A DNA stretch of 64,000 bases from positions 2,108,001 to 2,172,000 of the forward strand of contig NZ_CP012670.1 of assembly GCF_004135735.1 (NCBI RefSeq). Reading direction: 5' to 3'. Of the stretch, positions 20,003 through 28,269 are shown in pieces. The notes below the pieces were generated by a model. It saw only the letters and a list, made by a program, of their open reading frames with translations. It made no database searches and had not been told where the DNA came from. Position numbers and translations under genes: made by a program. Position 1 is the first letter of the stretch. The number at the start of each line of letters is the position of its first letter. Source of the DNA: Sorangium cellulosum (GTDB lineage: Bacteria > Myxococcota_A > Polyangia > Polyangiales > Polyangiaceae).

Positions 20003-20063
20003 ATCCGGGCTGCCCGGCGCTTGACGGGACCTTCGCGGGAGAATATTTCGTACACGAAGCATC

Positions 20064-20561
20064 GTGACGACGACCCTTCCGCCGCCCGACAGGCCGGAGA
20101 TCGACGCCATCGTGGAGATGATCATCTATCTCTACACGGAGTCGCGCCGGCTCACGAAGGGCATGGCGAGCGAGTTCGGCCTCACCGGACCTCAGCTCAC
20201 CATCCTGAAGCTGCTCGAGTCGTTTCAGGATCTCTCGCTCTCCACGCTCTCGGAGCGGATCCGCGCGCAGAACAGCACGGTGACCGGGATCGTCGACCGG
20301 ATGGAGCGGGAAGGGCTCGTCCGGCGCGAACGCTCGAAGGCCGACCGGCGCGTCGTCCACATCCGGCTCAGCGAGAAGGGCGCGCGGCTCGCCCGCGAGA
20401 TCCAGGTCGAGCCGATGGAGATCTTCCGGAGCGCGCTGCTCGGCCTGAGCCCCGCCGACCTGCGCGATCTGCTCCGGATCCTGACGAAGCTGCAAAAACA
20501 GGTGCTGTCGCGCGTCGGACAGGGCGGGCAGAAGAGGGGCGAGGGCGGCGACAGGACCTAA
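20064..20561 (+). CDS. MarR family transcriptional regulator
   Basis: 165 residues, GTG start. Winged-helix domain with FGLTGPQLTILKLLESF, the recognition helix region LSERIRAQNSTVTGIVDRME and the wing REGLVRRERSKADRRVVHIR, followed by the dimerisation helices. MarR proteins are dimeric repressors released by small ligands, often CoA thioesters or aromatic acids. It lies 17 bp upstream of the keto-acid cleavage enzyme on the same strand and probably controls that operon. The C-terminus ends in a Gly/Lys/Arg-rich tail. Confidence 0.93.
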   Translation: MTTTLPPPDRPEIDAIVEMIIYLYTESRRLTKGMASEFGLTGPQLTILKLLESFQDLSLSTLSERIRAQNSTVTGIVDRMEREGLVRRERSKADRRVVHIRLSEKGARLAREIQVEPMEIFRSALLGLSPADLRDLLRILTKLQKQVLSRVGQGGQKRGEGGDRT

Positions 20562-20578
20562 CACGGAGGCAGGGGGTC

Positions 20579-21517
20579 ATGAGAGAGAGGCCGACGTTCA
20601 CCGGAGAGCCGAGGAACCCGAACGAGCGAGATCCCGATATCTGCGTGGTCACCTGCGCGCTGTCCGGGGTGCTCGCCAGCCGGAAGCAATGTCCGGCGAT
20701 CCCGTATACGCCCGTCGAGATCGCCGAGGAGGCGAGGAGGGCCCACGACGCGGGGGCCGCGGTGGTGCACATCCACGCGCGCAACGACGACGGATCGCCG
20801 ACGTTCTCGCCGGCCGTGTTCGCCGAGATCAAGGCGGAGATCCGGAAGCGCTGCCCCGTGATCCTGAACTTCTCGACGGGCACCCTCCTCGACGACGTCA
20901 GCGAGCAGTGCTCGTACATTCGCGAGAGCCGCCCGGAGATCGCGGCCCTCAACATGGGCACGATGAACTACTCGAAGTACTCGCGCGCACGGAAGAGCTT
21001 CGACTTCGACATGGTGTTTCCGAACACCTACGCGAAGATCGGCAAGCTCCTGTCCGCCATGAACGACGCCGGCGTGAAGCCCGAGCTCGAGTGCTTCGAC
21101 ACGGGGCACACCCAGGGCGTGTGGCCGCTCATCGACATGGGCCTCCTCAGGCCGCCGCTTCAGTTCTCGTTCATCGTCAACGTGCTGGGCGGCATCCCGG
21201 CGCACGTGGAGTCGCTCCAGCTCCAGACCAAGATCATGCCGAGGGGCTCGGAGTGGGAGGTGATCGGGATCAGCCACGGCCAGTGGCGGATGCTGGCCGC
21301 GGCGCTCGTGCTCGGCGGCAACGTGCGGTGCGGGCTCGAGGACCACTTCTACCTGCCGAGCGGCGAGATGGCGCGCAGCAACGGCGAGCTCTGCGAGGTC
21401 GCGGTGCGCATGGTGCGCGACGTCGGGCGCCGGCCGGCGACGGTCGACGAGGCGCGGCAGCTCCTCGGCCTGCACCAGGGCGACGCGCCGGCCCCGGCAG
21501 GGGGGGCGGCCTCGTGA
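20579..21517 (+). CDS. Beta-keto acid cleavage enzyme (BKACE, DUF849)
   Basis: 312 residues. BKACE enzymes condense a beta-keto acid with acetyl-CoA and release acetoacetate plus a CoA ester. Seen: GAAVVHIHARNDDGSPTF (metal-binding His pair), VILNFSTGTLLDD, PELECFDTGHTQGVWPLIDM, HGQWRMLAAALVLGGNVRCG and LEDHFYLPSGE, all family hallmarks of the TIM-barrel Zn/Mn active site. The ATG at 20579 has GGAGGCAGGGGG just upstream. It overlaps the enoyl-CoA hydratase start by 4 bp (GTGA), so the two are coupled. The specific keto acid cannot be read from sequence. Confidence 0.92.
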   Translation: MRERPTFTGEPRNPNERDPDICVVTCALSGVLASRKQCPAIPYTPVEIAEEARRAHDAGAAVVHIHARNDDGSPTFSPAVFAEIKAEIRKRCPVILNFSTGTLLDDVSEQCSYIRESRPEIAALNMGTMNYSKYSRARKSFDFDMVFPNTYAKIGKLLSAMNDAGVKPELECFDTGHTQGVWPLIDMGLLRPPLQFSFIVNVLGGIPAHVESLQLQTKIMPRGSEWEVIGISHGQWRMLAAALVLGGNVRCGLEDHFYLPSGEMARSNGELCEVAVRMVRDVGRRPATVDEARQLLGLHQGDAPAPAGGAAS

Positions 21518-22299
21518 CGGCGCCGGCGTACACCCTGATCCAGGCGGCGTCCGCGGGCGGCGTCCTCCGGCTCACGCTGAACAACCCGTGGCGCAAGAAT
21601 GCGATCGGCCCGGTCATGGTGAACGAGCTCCTCCACGCGCTCGAGGCCGGGATGGCGGACGACGCGGTGCGCTCGGTGGTGCTGACCGGCGCGGGCGACG
21701 CGTTCTGCGCGGGCGGCGACTTCGCGCAAATGGCGGGCGCGGAGGGGGCGCCCGCGCTCGAGCCGAGGGGCGACTACGCCGATCTCCTGCTCGCCCTCGC
21801 GAACGCGACGAAGCCCGTCGTGGCGCGGGTGAACGGGCACGCGCTGGGCGGCGGGCTCGGGCTCGTCGCCGCGTCGCACTTCGCGATCGGCGCCCGCGGC
21901 GCGAAGCTCGGGACGCCGGAGATCAACGTCGGCCTGTTCCCGATGATGATCATGGCGGTGCTGCAGCGTCACGTGAGCCGCCGCAGGCTGTTCGAGATGA
22001 TGTTCTTCGGGGAGCGCATCGACGCCGACGAGGCCGTCCGATGCGGCCTGCTCAACAAGGCGGTGGAGCCCGACGCGCTCGACGCGGCCGTCGACGCGGT
22101 GACCTCCGCCATCGCCGCGAAGAGCCCGATCACGGTGCGGCTCGGGCTCGAGGCGTTCGCGGCGCAGGACGATCTCGACCTCGAGTCGGCGCTGCCGCTC
22201 CTGCGCGAGCGGCTCGCCGGCTGCCTCGCGACGGACGACGCGCGCGAGGGGGTCATGGCCTTTCTCGAGAAGCGAAGGCCCCGCTGGTCGGGCAAGTAG
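21514..22299 (+). CDS. Enoyl-CoA hydratase/isomerase family protein
   Basis: 261 residues, GTG start overlapping the previous stop. Crotonase fold: LTLNNPWRKNAIGPVMVNEL, oxyanion-hole strand GDAFCAGGDFAQMAG, KPVVARVNGHALGGGLGLVA and LGTPEINVGLFPMMIMAVLQ. The Glu of the TPEIN motif is a possible catalytic residue; the second hydratase Glu position is not obvious, so hydratase versus another crotonase activity stays open. Lies between the keto-acid cleavage enzyme and the carboxylase subunit, consistent with catabolism of a short or branched acyl-CoA. Confidence 0.93.
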   Translation: MTAPAYTLIQAASAGGVLRLTLNNPWRKNAIGPVMVNELLHALEAGMADDAVRSVVLTGAGDAFCAGGDFAQMAGAEGAPALEPRGDYADLLLALANATKPVVARVNGHALGGGLGLVAASHFAIGARGAKLGTPEINVGLFPMMIMAVLQRHVSRRRLFEMMFFGERIDADEAVRCGLLNKAVEPDALDAAVDAVTSAIAAKSPITVRLGLEAFAAQDDLDLESALPLLRERLAGCLATDDAREGVMAFLEKRRPRWSGK

Positions 22300-22312
22300 A
22301 AAGGGGTGGCCC

Positions 22313-23881
22313 GTGAACATGCGAGAGCTCGTGAAGGATCTCGAGGCGCGCCGCGAGGCGGTGCGGCGGATGGGCGGGGAGGAGCGGGTGGCGCGGCAGC
22401 ACGCCCGCGGGAAGATGACCGCGCGGGAGCGGCTCGCGGCGTTCTTCGACGACGGCGTGCACTTCGAGGTGGGGATGCACGGCACGCAGATGGGGCTCGC
22501 GGCCGGGCCGGACGGGGAGGACCGGCCGCCCGCGGACGCGGTGGTGTGCGCGTTCGGCAAGGTCGACGGCCGGATGGTGTGCGCGGCGGCGTACGACTTC
22601 ACGGTGAAGGGCGGCAGCATCGGCCAGACCGGCGAGGAGAAGGTGACGCGGCTCCGGCAGATGGCGCTCCGCGGGCGCTGGCCGATGGTGTGGTTCATCG
22701 ACTCGGGCGGGGCGCGCATCGATCCCGCGTCGATGCACCCGGACACCGTCTCGCTGTTCGCCGGCTCGGGGCACCTGTTCCGCGAGCAGGTGCACATGAG
22801 CGGCGTGGTGCCGCAGGTCGCCGCGATGGTGGGGCCGGGCGCCGCCGGGACGGCGTACATCCCGGGGCTCGCGGACTTCGTGCCCATGGTGAAGGACGTC
22901 GGCTCGATGGCGCTCGGCGGCCCGCCGCTCGTGCGCGCGATGACGGGCGAGGACATCTCCGAGCAGGAGCTCGGCGGGAGCCGGGTGCACGCCACGAAGA
23001 GCGGCGTGGCCGACGCGGAGTACCCGAGCGACGCCGAGTGCCTCGCCGCGGTGAAGCGCTATCTCTCGTTCTTCCCCTCGAGCTGCGACGAGGAGCCCCC
23101 GCGCCTCCCGGTCACGGATCCCATCGAGCGGCGAGAGGAGTCGCTGCTCGATCTCCTGCCGGAGAGCTCGCGGCGCGCGTACGACATGTACAGGCTGATC
23201 GGGGCCATCGTCGATCATGGCGAGTGGCTCGATCTGAAGCCGCGGTGGGCGCGCTCGATCATCACCTGCCTCGCGCGCATCGGCGGGCAGAGCGTCGGCG
23301 TCGTGGCGAACCAGCCGAGCCACATGGGCGGCATCCTCGACGTGGACGCGTCCGACAAGGCCGCGCGCTTCATGCAGATCTGCGACGCGTTCAACATCCC
23401 CCTCGTGTTCCTGCAGGACGTGCCCGGGTTCATGATCGGGTCGAAGGTCGAGCACGAGGGGATCATCCGCCACGGGGCGAAGATGCTGCACGTCATGGCG
23501 GCGGCGACCGTGCCCAAGATCACGGTGGTCGTGCGCAAGGCGTACGGCGCGGGCTATTACGTGATGTGCGGGCGCGCGTACGAGCCCGATCTCATCGTCG
23601 GGTGGCCGACCGCGGAGATCAGCGTGATGGGCCCGGAGGGGATGCTCGGGATCGCGGCGAAGAAGATGTTCGGGGACGCGCCGCCGCCGCCCGAGGTGAA
23701 GCAAGGGCTCGTGGACATGCTCCAGAAGAACATCGACGTGATGAAGGTCGCGGGCTGGGGGCTCATCGATGACGTCATCGACCCGCGGGACACGCGCAGG
23801 GTGATCGCGTGGGGGCTCGAGCTCGCGCGGAAGAAGCACGTCGAGCGGCCGCAGAAGAAGCGGGGGATCATCCCGGTCTAG
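22313..23881 (+). CDS. Acyl-CoA carboxylase, carboxyltransferase subunit
   Basis: 522 residues, GTG start. Biotin-dependent carboxyltransferase (propionyl-/methylcrotonyl-/geranyl-CoA carboxylase beta type). Seen: N-domain GGSIGQTGEEKVTRLRQMAL, FIDSGGARIDPASM, GPGAAGTAYIPGLADFVPMV; C-domain QPSHMGGILDVDASDKAARF, FNIPLVFLQDVPGFMIGS, RKAYGAGYYVMCGRAYEPDL and GPEGMLGIAAKKMFG, which includes the acyl-CoA and carboxybiotin oxyanion loops. No biotin carboxylase/biotinyl subunit is in the window. It shares the operon with MarR, BKACE and the hydratase, pointing to acyl-CoA breakdown; the substrate is not determined. Confidence 0.95.
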   Translation: MNMRELVKDLEARREAVRRMGGEERVARQHARGKMTARERLAAFFDDGVHFEVGMHGTQMGLAAGPDGEDRPPADAVVCAFGKVDGRMVCAAAYDFTVKGGSIGQTGEEKVTRLRQMALRGRWPMVWFIDSGGARIDPASMHPDTVSLFAGSGHLFREQVHMSGVVPQVAAMVGPGAAGTAYIPGLADFVPMVKDVGSMALGGPPLVRAMTGEDISEQELGGSRVHATKSGVADAEYPSDAECLAAVKRYLSFFPSSCDEEPPRLPVTDPIERREESLLDLLPESSRRAYDMYRLIGAIVDHGEWLDLKPRWARSIITCLARIGGQSVGVVANQPSHMGGILDVDASDKAARFMQICDAFNIPLVFLQDVPGFMIGSKVEHEGIIRHGAKMLHVMAAATVPKITVVVRKAYGAGYYVMCGRAYEPDLIVGWPTAEISVMGPEGMLGIAAKKMFGDAPPPPEVKQGLVDMLQKNIDVMKVAGWGLIDDVIDPRDTRRVIAWGLELARKKHVERPQKKRGIIPV

Positions 23882-24003
23882 GCGGGCGTCGCCCGGGGTC
23901 GGGCCTGGTTGGCCGGGCAGGAGGTCTTTGCCGCGCCGCCCGGGCGGTGATCGTGGGGGCGGGGGATGGTGAGCGGGCCGGGCTCCCGAGGGAGCCGGCC
24001 TGT

Positions 24004-25608
24004 TCACTCGTTCTCGTGTCCCGGGTCGTGCTCCGGCGCCTCGCTGCTCTCGGGCGCCGGCGTCGGCACAGCCCGCGGCGCGGCCGAGTAGAACGGCTCC
24101 GGCGCGCTCTTCACGCGGACGAGCGTGCTGCTCTTGGCGGGCACGACGGCGGTGTAGGCGTCCAGGCCGACGCCGCTGCCCGTTTCGTTCGCGTGCAGCG
24201 TGGCCGTGACCTCGTAGAGACCCTCCCGGTCGAACGTGTTGCCGGGACAGGCCTCCTTGAGGAGGACTGACATGCTGCTCGACGCGCCCGGCTTCAGCGT
24301 CCTGTACATGTCACGCGGGATCGCGTTCGTCGGAGGAGACGCCTGGCACACCGTCGTGCCGTTCGGGCCGTCCACCCGGAACTCGAGCATGCGTGGACGG
24401 AGGGCGACGGTCATGGGGCGTCTGCCAGCGTTCCTGGCGCTCACCCGGACGACGATCGAGCGAGGGCTCGCCGCGTCGGACCAGGGCTCGCTCGTGAGCT
24501 CCAGGCGCGGGGCGTTGGCGTCCACGAGCGGTCCGTTCGCTGAGGCCGTGACGCGGCTCCTGTCGGGCGGCGCATGCTCCCTGGCGGCCGGATGCGCGGC
24601 CCTGTCGGCCTCGGGCGGAGAAGCCCTGTCGGTCGTCGGAGGAGCCGGCCTGTCGGTCGCGGACGGAGCCGGCCTGTCGGCCGCTGACGGAGTCGGTCTG
24701 TCGGTCGCGGATGGATCGGCCTTGTCGTCCGCGTCCGGATGCGGTTCGGCGCCGCCGGCCGGGTCGGTCGCGGCAGCCGCTCGGCCCGGGGGCCGCCCGT
24801 GGCTCAGCACCATGGTCGGCGCTGCGAGCCCGACCGCCGGAGCGAACGCCGGGGGATCGTCCGTCGACTCCGCGGCGAACGGCGCGGCGGGGGGCTTCCT
24901 CGACCACCTGGGCGGCGGCCCCCAGCCGTACCAGGCCCTCACCACCGCGCCGCCGGTGAGCGCGGCCTCGTCCTTGCCGAAGCAGAGCAGGCGCGGGTCG
25001 AAGCGCTCGATGAACGATTGCCCGGGCGCGAGCAGGAGCGCGCGCCGCTCGGGGAAGCCGGTCGGCTTGAGCCCCGCGGGCGCGGCGCAGCGGAACGTCT
25101 TCTTCTTCTTTCGCTGGTCGAACGTGTCGATCTCCAGGCGCAGCAAGCGCACGTCCGCCGGGATGCGCATCGGGCGATCCCCCTCGTTGTCGATCCGCAG
25201 CGTCCACGGCCCGCGAGGCGTGGGCGCGATGAGCCAGACGCGCGCCGGCGCCGGCGGAAGGGGCGGGGGCTCGGGCGCCTTCGCCTTCTTCGCGCTCTTC
25301 GCGCTCGCCCTCGAGGCGGTGGCCCTGGCCCCCGCAGGCGGAGCGGCGGAGCCGGCCTTCGGCGCCGCCGGCGGCGCGGCCCTCGGCGCCGCCGGCGGCG
25401 GGGCCTTCGGCGCCGCCGGCGGCGGGGCCTTCGGCGTCTCCGGCGGCGGGGCCTTCGACACCTCCACGGCCGGCGAGGAGGTCGGCTTCGCCTCCGCCCG
25501 CGCGGGGATCGACGCGACCCCCAGCGCGGCCATGGCGGCCGCCGCGATCGACGCCGCCGGCGCGGCCGACCCAAACAGACAGGCGATCCGGACGAGACGT
25601 GTGCGCAT
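24004..25608 (-). CDS. Exported Pro/Ala-rich protein of unknown function
   Basis: 534 residues. N-terminal signal peptide (MRTRLVRIACLFGSAAPAAS to about residue 38, ending ARAEA), then Pro/Ala/Lys repeats (KAPPPAAPKAPPPAAPRAAP), a folded part (VWLIAPTPRGPWTLRIDNEG, about 130-260), a second low-complexity region of imperfect decapeptides built on DRPAPSATDRPAP (about 300-355) and a C-terminal beta-rich part (LEFRVDGPNGTTVCQ, LYEVTATLHANETG). Two repeated beta domains joined by disordered linkers suggest a periplasmic or cell-surface protein. No enzyme motif is seen. It is transcribed divergently from thiE. Confidence 0.75.
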   Translation of the reverse strand: MRTRLVRIACLFGSAAPAASIAAAAMAALGVASIPARAEAKPTSSPAVEVSKAPPPETPKAPPPAAPKAPPPAAPRAAPPAAPKAGSAAPPAGARATASRASAKSAKKAKAPEPPPLPPAPARVWLIAPTPRGPWTLRIDNEGDRPMRIPADVRLLRLEIDTFDQRKKKKTFRCAAPAGLKPTGFPERRALLLAPGQSFIERFDPRLLCFGKDEAALTGGAVVRAWYGWGPPPRWSRKPPAAPFAAESTDDPPAFAPAVGLAAPTMVLSHGRPPGRAAAATDPAGGAEPHPDADDKADPSATDRPTPSAADRPAPSATDRPAPPTTDRASPPEADRAAHPAAREHAPPDRSRVTASANGPLVDANAPRLELTSEPWSDAASPRSIVVRVSARNAGRRPMTVALRPRMLEFRVDGPNGTTVCQASPPTNAIPRDMYRTLKPGASSSMSVLLKEACPGNTFDREGLYEVTATLHANETGSGVGLDAYTAVVPAKSSTLVRVKSAPEPFYSAAPRAVPTPAPESSEAPEHDPGHENE

Positions 25609-25729
25609 GGGGATCCGTTCCGGAGCGAACGCTTCCGCTTTCTTTCTGGGGGCGTCAACCTTAGCGTACCCGGCGAGCCTGGGTGCCCTCGGCAGGTCGA
25701 GGCGCCCTCCCGCGGCTCGAAGCGTGACC

Positions 25730-26419
25730 ATGCGCGGTCTGTACGCCATCGTCGACACCGACTCGCTCGCGCGTCGCGGGCTCGATCCGGCGGCGTTCGC
25801 CGAGGCCGTCCTCGACGCGCGCCCCGCCGCCATCCAGCTGCGCGACAAGCAGGGCGGCGCGGCGCGCACGCTCTCGCTCCTCCGCGCGATCCAGCCGCTC
25901 GCGGCGCGCGCGGGCGTGCCGCTGTTCGCGAACGACCGGGCGGACCTCGCGCTGCTCGCGCGCTGCGACGGCGTGCACGTCGGCCAGGACGATCTCCCCG
26001 TGCCGGCGGTGCGCAGCCTGGCCCAGCGCGCCGGCGCCTCCCTGCGCGTCGGGCTCTCCACCCACACGCCCGCGCAGCTCGAGGCCGCGCTGCGAGAGCC
26101 GCTCGACTACGTCGCGGTCGGGCCGATCTTCGCGACCTCCAGCAAGGAGCGCCCGGACGCCGTGGTCGGCCTCGGCGCGCTCGCGTCGCTGTGCGCCCAG
26201 GTCGAGCGGGCGCGGCCGGGGCTCCCGGTCGTGGCGATCGGCGGCATCTCGCTGGAGAGGGCGCCCGAGGTCGGCGCGCTCTGCGCCGTCGCCGCGGTCA
26301 TCGCGGCGCTCCTGCCCGAGCAGGGCGGCCGGGGCGCCCTCGACGAGGTGAGCGCGCGGGCGCGGGCGCTCCACGAGGCCATCGCGCGCGCGGCGCCGCC
26401 CCGCGGGGGCGCGCGATGA
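25730..26419 (+). CDS. thiE: Thiamine-phosphate synthase (ThiE)
   Basis: 229 residues, a usual ThiE length. ThiE couples hydroxymethylpyrimidine diphosphate and thiazole phosphate to thiamine phosphate. TIM-barrel motifs: GLYAIVDTD, AAIQLRDKQGGAARTLSLLR (pyrophosphate/pyrimidine site), VPLFANDRADLALLARCDGV, HVGQDDLPVPAVR, VGLSTHTPAQLEAALREPLD, DYVAVGPIFATSSKERPDAV and VVAIGGISLE. No other thiamine gene is adjacent. The stop overlaps the next start (ATGA), so it is coupled to an unknown membrane-anchored protein. Confidence 0.95.
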   Translation: MRGLYAIVDTDSLARRGLDPAAFAEAVLDARPAAIQLRDKQGGAARTLSLLRAIQPLAARAGVPLFANDRADLALLARCDGVHVGQDDLPVPAVRSLAQRAGASLRVGLSTHTPAQLEAALREPLDYVAVGPIFATSSKERPDAVVGLGALASLCAQVERARPGLPVVAIGGISLERAPEVGALCAVAAVIAALLPEQGGRGALDEVSARARALHEAIARAAPPRGGAR

Positions 26420-27018
26420 GCCTGACGCTGCTGGCCGCGGCGGCCGCGGCGGTGGCCGCGACCGTGGGCTACCTGGCGTCGCGCCGCGACCGGGAGGCGC
26501 AGGGGGTGACGGGCGACGAAGCGCGGCGCGCGGCCAGCGGCGCCCCCGGGGGCGCGCCGTGGGGCGAGCTGCCGTTCGCGCTCGGCGACGTGGTCCTGGT
26601 CGGCAGCGAGGAGCGCTGGCTCGCGGGCGCGGTCGTCGCGCGCGAGCGAGGCGAGCTCGTCGCCGTGGTGTTCCTCGCGCCCGAGGGCGCAGCGCAGGGC
26701 ACGGTGGTGGCCTTCCCCGAGCCGCGCCGCGAGATCTTGTGGCTCCTGCCCGCGGAGGTCGACGCGCCGGACGAGCCGCCGGCCACGCTGGAGATCGCGG
26801 GCATGACCCTGCGGCGGCGGGCGCGCCTGCCGGTCACGCTCGAGCGCGTCGGGCAGGGCGCGCCTCCGCTGGGGGACGCGGGGATCATCGCCCTGTACGA
26901 GGGGGGCGGGCACGACGCGGCCGTGGTGCTCGCGAGCGAGGGGCGGCTCCACGCCTGGGCCGGGCGGCGCATCGACGGCGCGGGCTACGAGCGCCTCGGC
27001 GGCGGCGGCGAGGGCTGA
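26416..27018 (+). CDS. Membrane-anchored hypothetical protein, DUF4178-like
   Basis: 200 residues. The first 20 form one hydrophobic helix (MSLTLLAAAAAAVAATVGYL) followed by RRDRE, an N-terminal anchor with the rest inside the cell. The body has two beta-rich halves, each beginning with a similar short strand pattern (ELPFALGDVVLVGSEERWLA, then ATLEIAGMTLRRRARLPVTL), like the duplicated DUF4178 module. Coupled to thiE by a 4-bp overlap, but nothing links it to thiamine biosynthesis. Convergent with holB. Confidence 0.65.
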   Translation: MSLTLLAAAAAAVAATVGYLASRRDREAQGVTGDEARRAASGAPGGAPWGELPFALGDVVLVGSEERWLAGAVVARERGELVAVVFLAPEGAAQGTVVAFPEPRREILWLLPAEVDAPDEPPATLEIAGMTLRRRARLPVTLERVGQGAPPLGDAGIIALYEGGGHDAAVVLASEGRLHAWAGRRIDGAGYERLGGGGEG

Positions 27019-27048
27019 CGCCGGCGGCCCCGCCCGCGAGCCGGCGCG

Positions 27049-28041
27049 CTAGCCCGCGCCGCGCAGCTCGGCGATCAGCGACGCCATCGCGAGGCCCGGC
27101 GAGGCGTTGCGCTCGAGGTGCACCACGGCGCGGGAGACGGCCGCGTAGCGCCGGGCCGCGAGGCCGGCGCTCCTCGGATCGGCCGCGACCGCGGCGCGGG
27201 CCTCGCGGGCGAGCGCGGCGCCGAGCGCGCGGAGGTAGTCCTTGAGGGCGCCCTTGTCGCGGTCCATCGACTCCGCGAACGCGACGGCGGGCCCGAGATC
27301 CCGGGCGGCGGCGGCCGTGAGGACGCTCTTCACGAAGGCGTCGCGCGAGGCGGTCTGCTCGTCGTCCGCGAGCTCGAGCGCCGTCGAGGCGCTGCCGGCC
27401 GCGAGCTCCACGGCGAGGTCGTGCCGCTCCTCCGGCACGCCGCGGTCGCGGAGGACGCCGCGGACGATCGGCTCCGAGAGCGGGGCGAAGCGGACGGGCA
27501 GGGTGCGCGAGCGGATCGTGTTGAGCAGGCGATCGCCGCGCGAGGTGAGCAGGATGAAGTGGGTCCCCTGCCGCGGCTCCTCGAGCGTCTTGAGGAGCGC
27601 GTTCGCGGCGCCGACGCTGAGGTCCTCGGCGTCGCGGACGATGAACACGCGCGCGCGCCCCTCGTGGGGCGGGTAGGCGGCGTGGGCGAGCACGATGGAT
27701 CGGATCTGGTCGACCGAGATCTCGGTCAGCTCGTCGCGGCTCCGGCCGATCACGGCGGCGGGGTAGAAGTTCTTCGCGACGATCTGCACGTCGGGGTGGA
27801 GCGGCGACGCGGGGCGCCCGGCGGAGCGCGCCGCCGCGCGCCGGCAGGCGTCGCACCGGCCGCAGCCGAGCGGGTCCCCCGCGGTGCACACGAGCGCCTG
27901 CGCGAGCGCGACGGCCGCGAGCTCCTTGCCGACGCCAGGCGGGCCCTCGAAGCGGTAGGCGTGGTGCACGCGACCCGTCCTGAGCGCTCGCTCGATCGTG
28001 CCGAGCGCGGTGTCCTGGCCGAGGATATGGGAGAACGGCAC
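27049..28041 (-). CDS. holB: DNA polymerase III delta-prime subunit
   Basis: 330 residues. Clamp-loader subunit of the AAA+ family. Seen: MPFSHILGQDTALGTIERAL, Walker A-like GPPGVGKELAA, the four-Cys zinc module C-x8-C-x2-C-x2-C near residue 52 (CTAGDPLGCGRCDAC), ISVDQIRSIV, RVFIVRDAEDLSVGAANALL, KTLEEPRQGTHFILLTSRGD and the arginine-finger SRC-like motif IRSRTLPVRF. A complete Walker A Lys is present, unlike E. coli delta-prime, so it may represent a gamma/tau-like ancestral form. Convergent with the gene pair at 25730-27018. Confidence 0.9.
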   Translation of the reverse strand: MPFSHILGQDTALGTIERALRTGRVHHAYRFEGPPGVGKELAAVALAQALVCTAGDPLGCGRCDACRRAAARSAGRPASPLHPDVQIVAKNFYPAAVIGRSRDELTEISVDQIRSIVLAHAAYPPHEGRARVFIVRDAEDLSVGAANALLKTLEEPRQGTHFILLTSRGDRLLNTIRSRTLPVRFAPLSEPIVRGVLRDRGVPEERHDLAVELAAGSASTALELADDEQTASRDAFVKSVLTAAAARDLGPAVAFAESMDRDKGALKDYLRALGAALAREARAAVAADPRSAGLAARRYAAVSRAVVHLERNASPGLAMASLIAELRGAG

Positions 28042-28269
28042 GGCCTGCTGTCTAGCACGACCGGGGCGCGGCCGGCGCGCCGGCGGCCCCCCGCTCCCCC
28101 GCGCCGCGGTCCGGCGGTGTCCCCACCTGCGGCGGTGATAGATTGCCGCGCGTGCGCGTCGTCGTGCTCGGCGGCGCCCTCGCGGCGGAGCTCCGCCGCG
28201 ACGCGGGGGGCGCTGGCGAGCTGGCCCGCGCGCTGCGCCGGGGGATCCGGGCCGGTGGAGGAGGGGACC

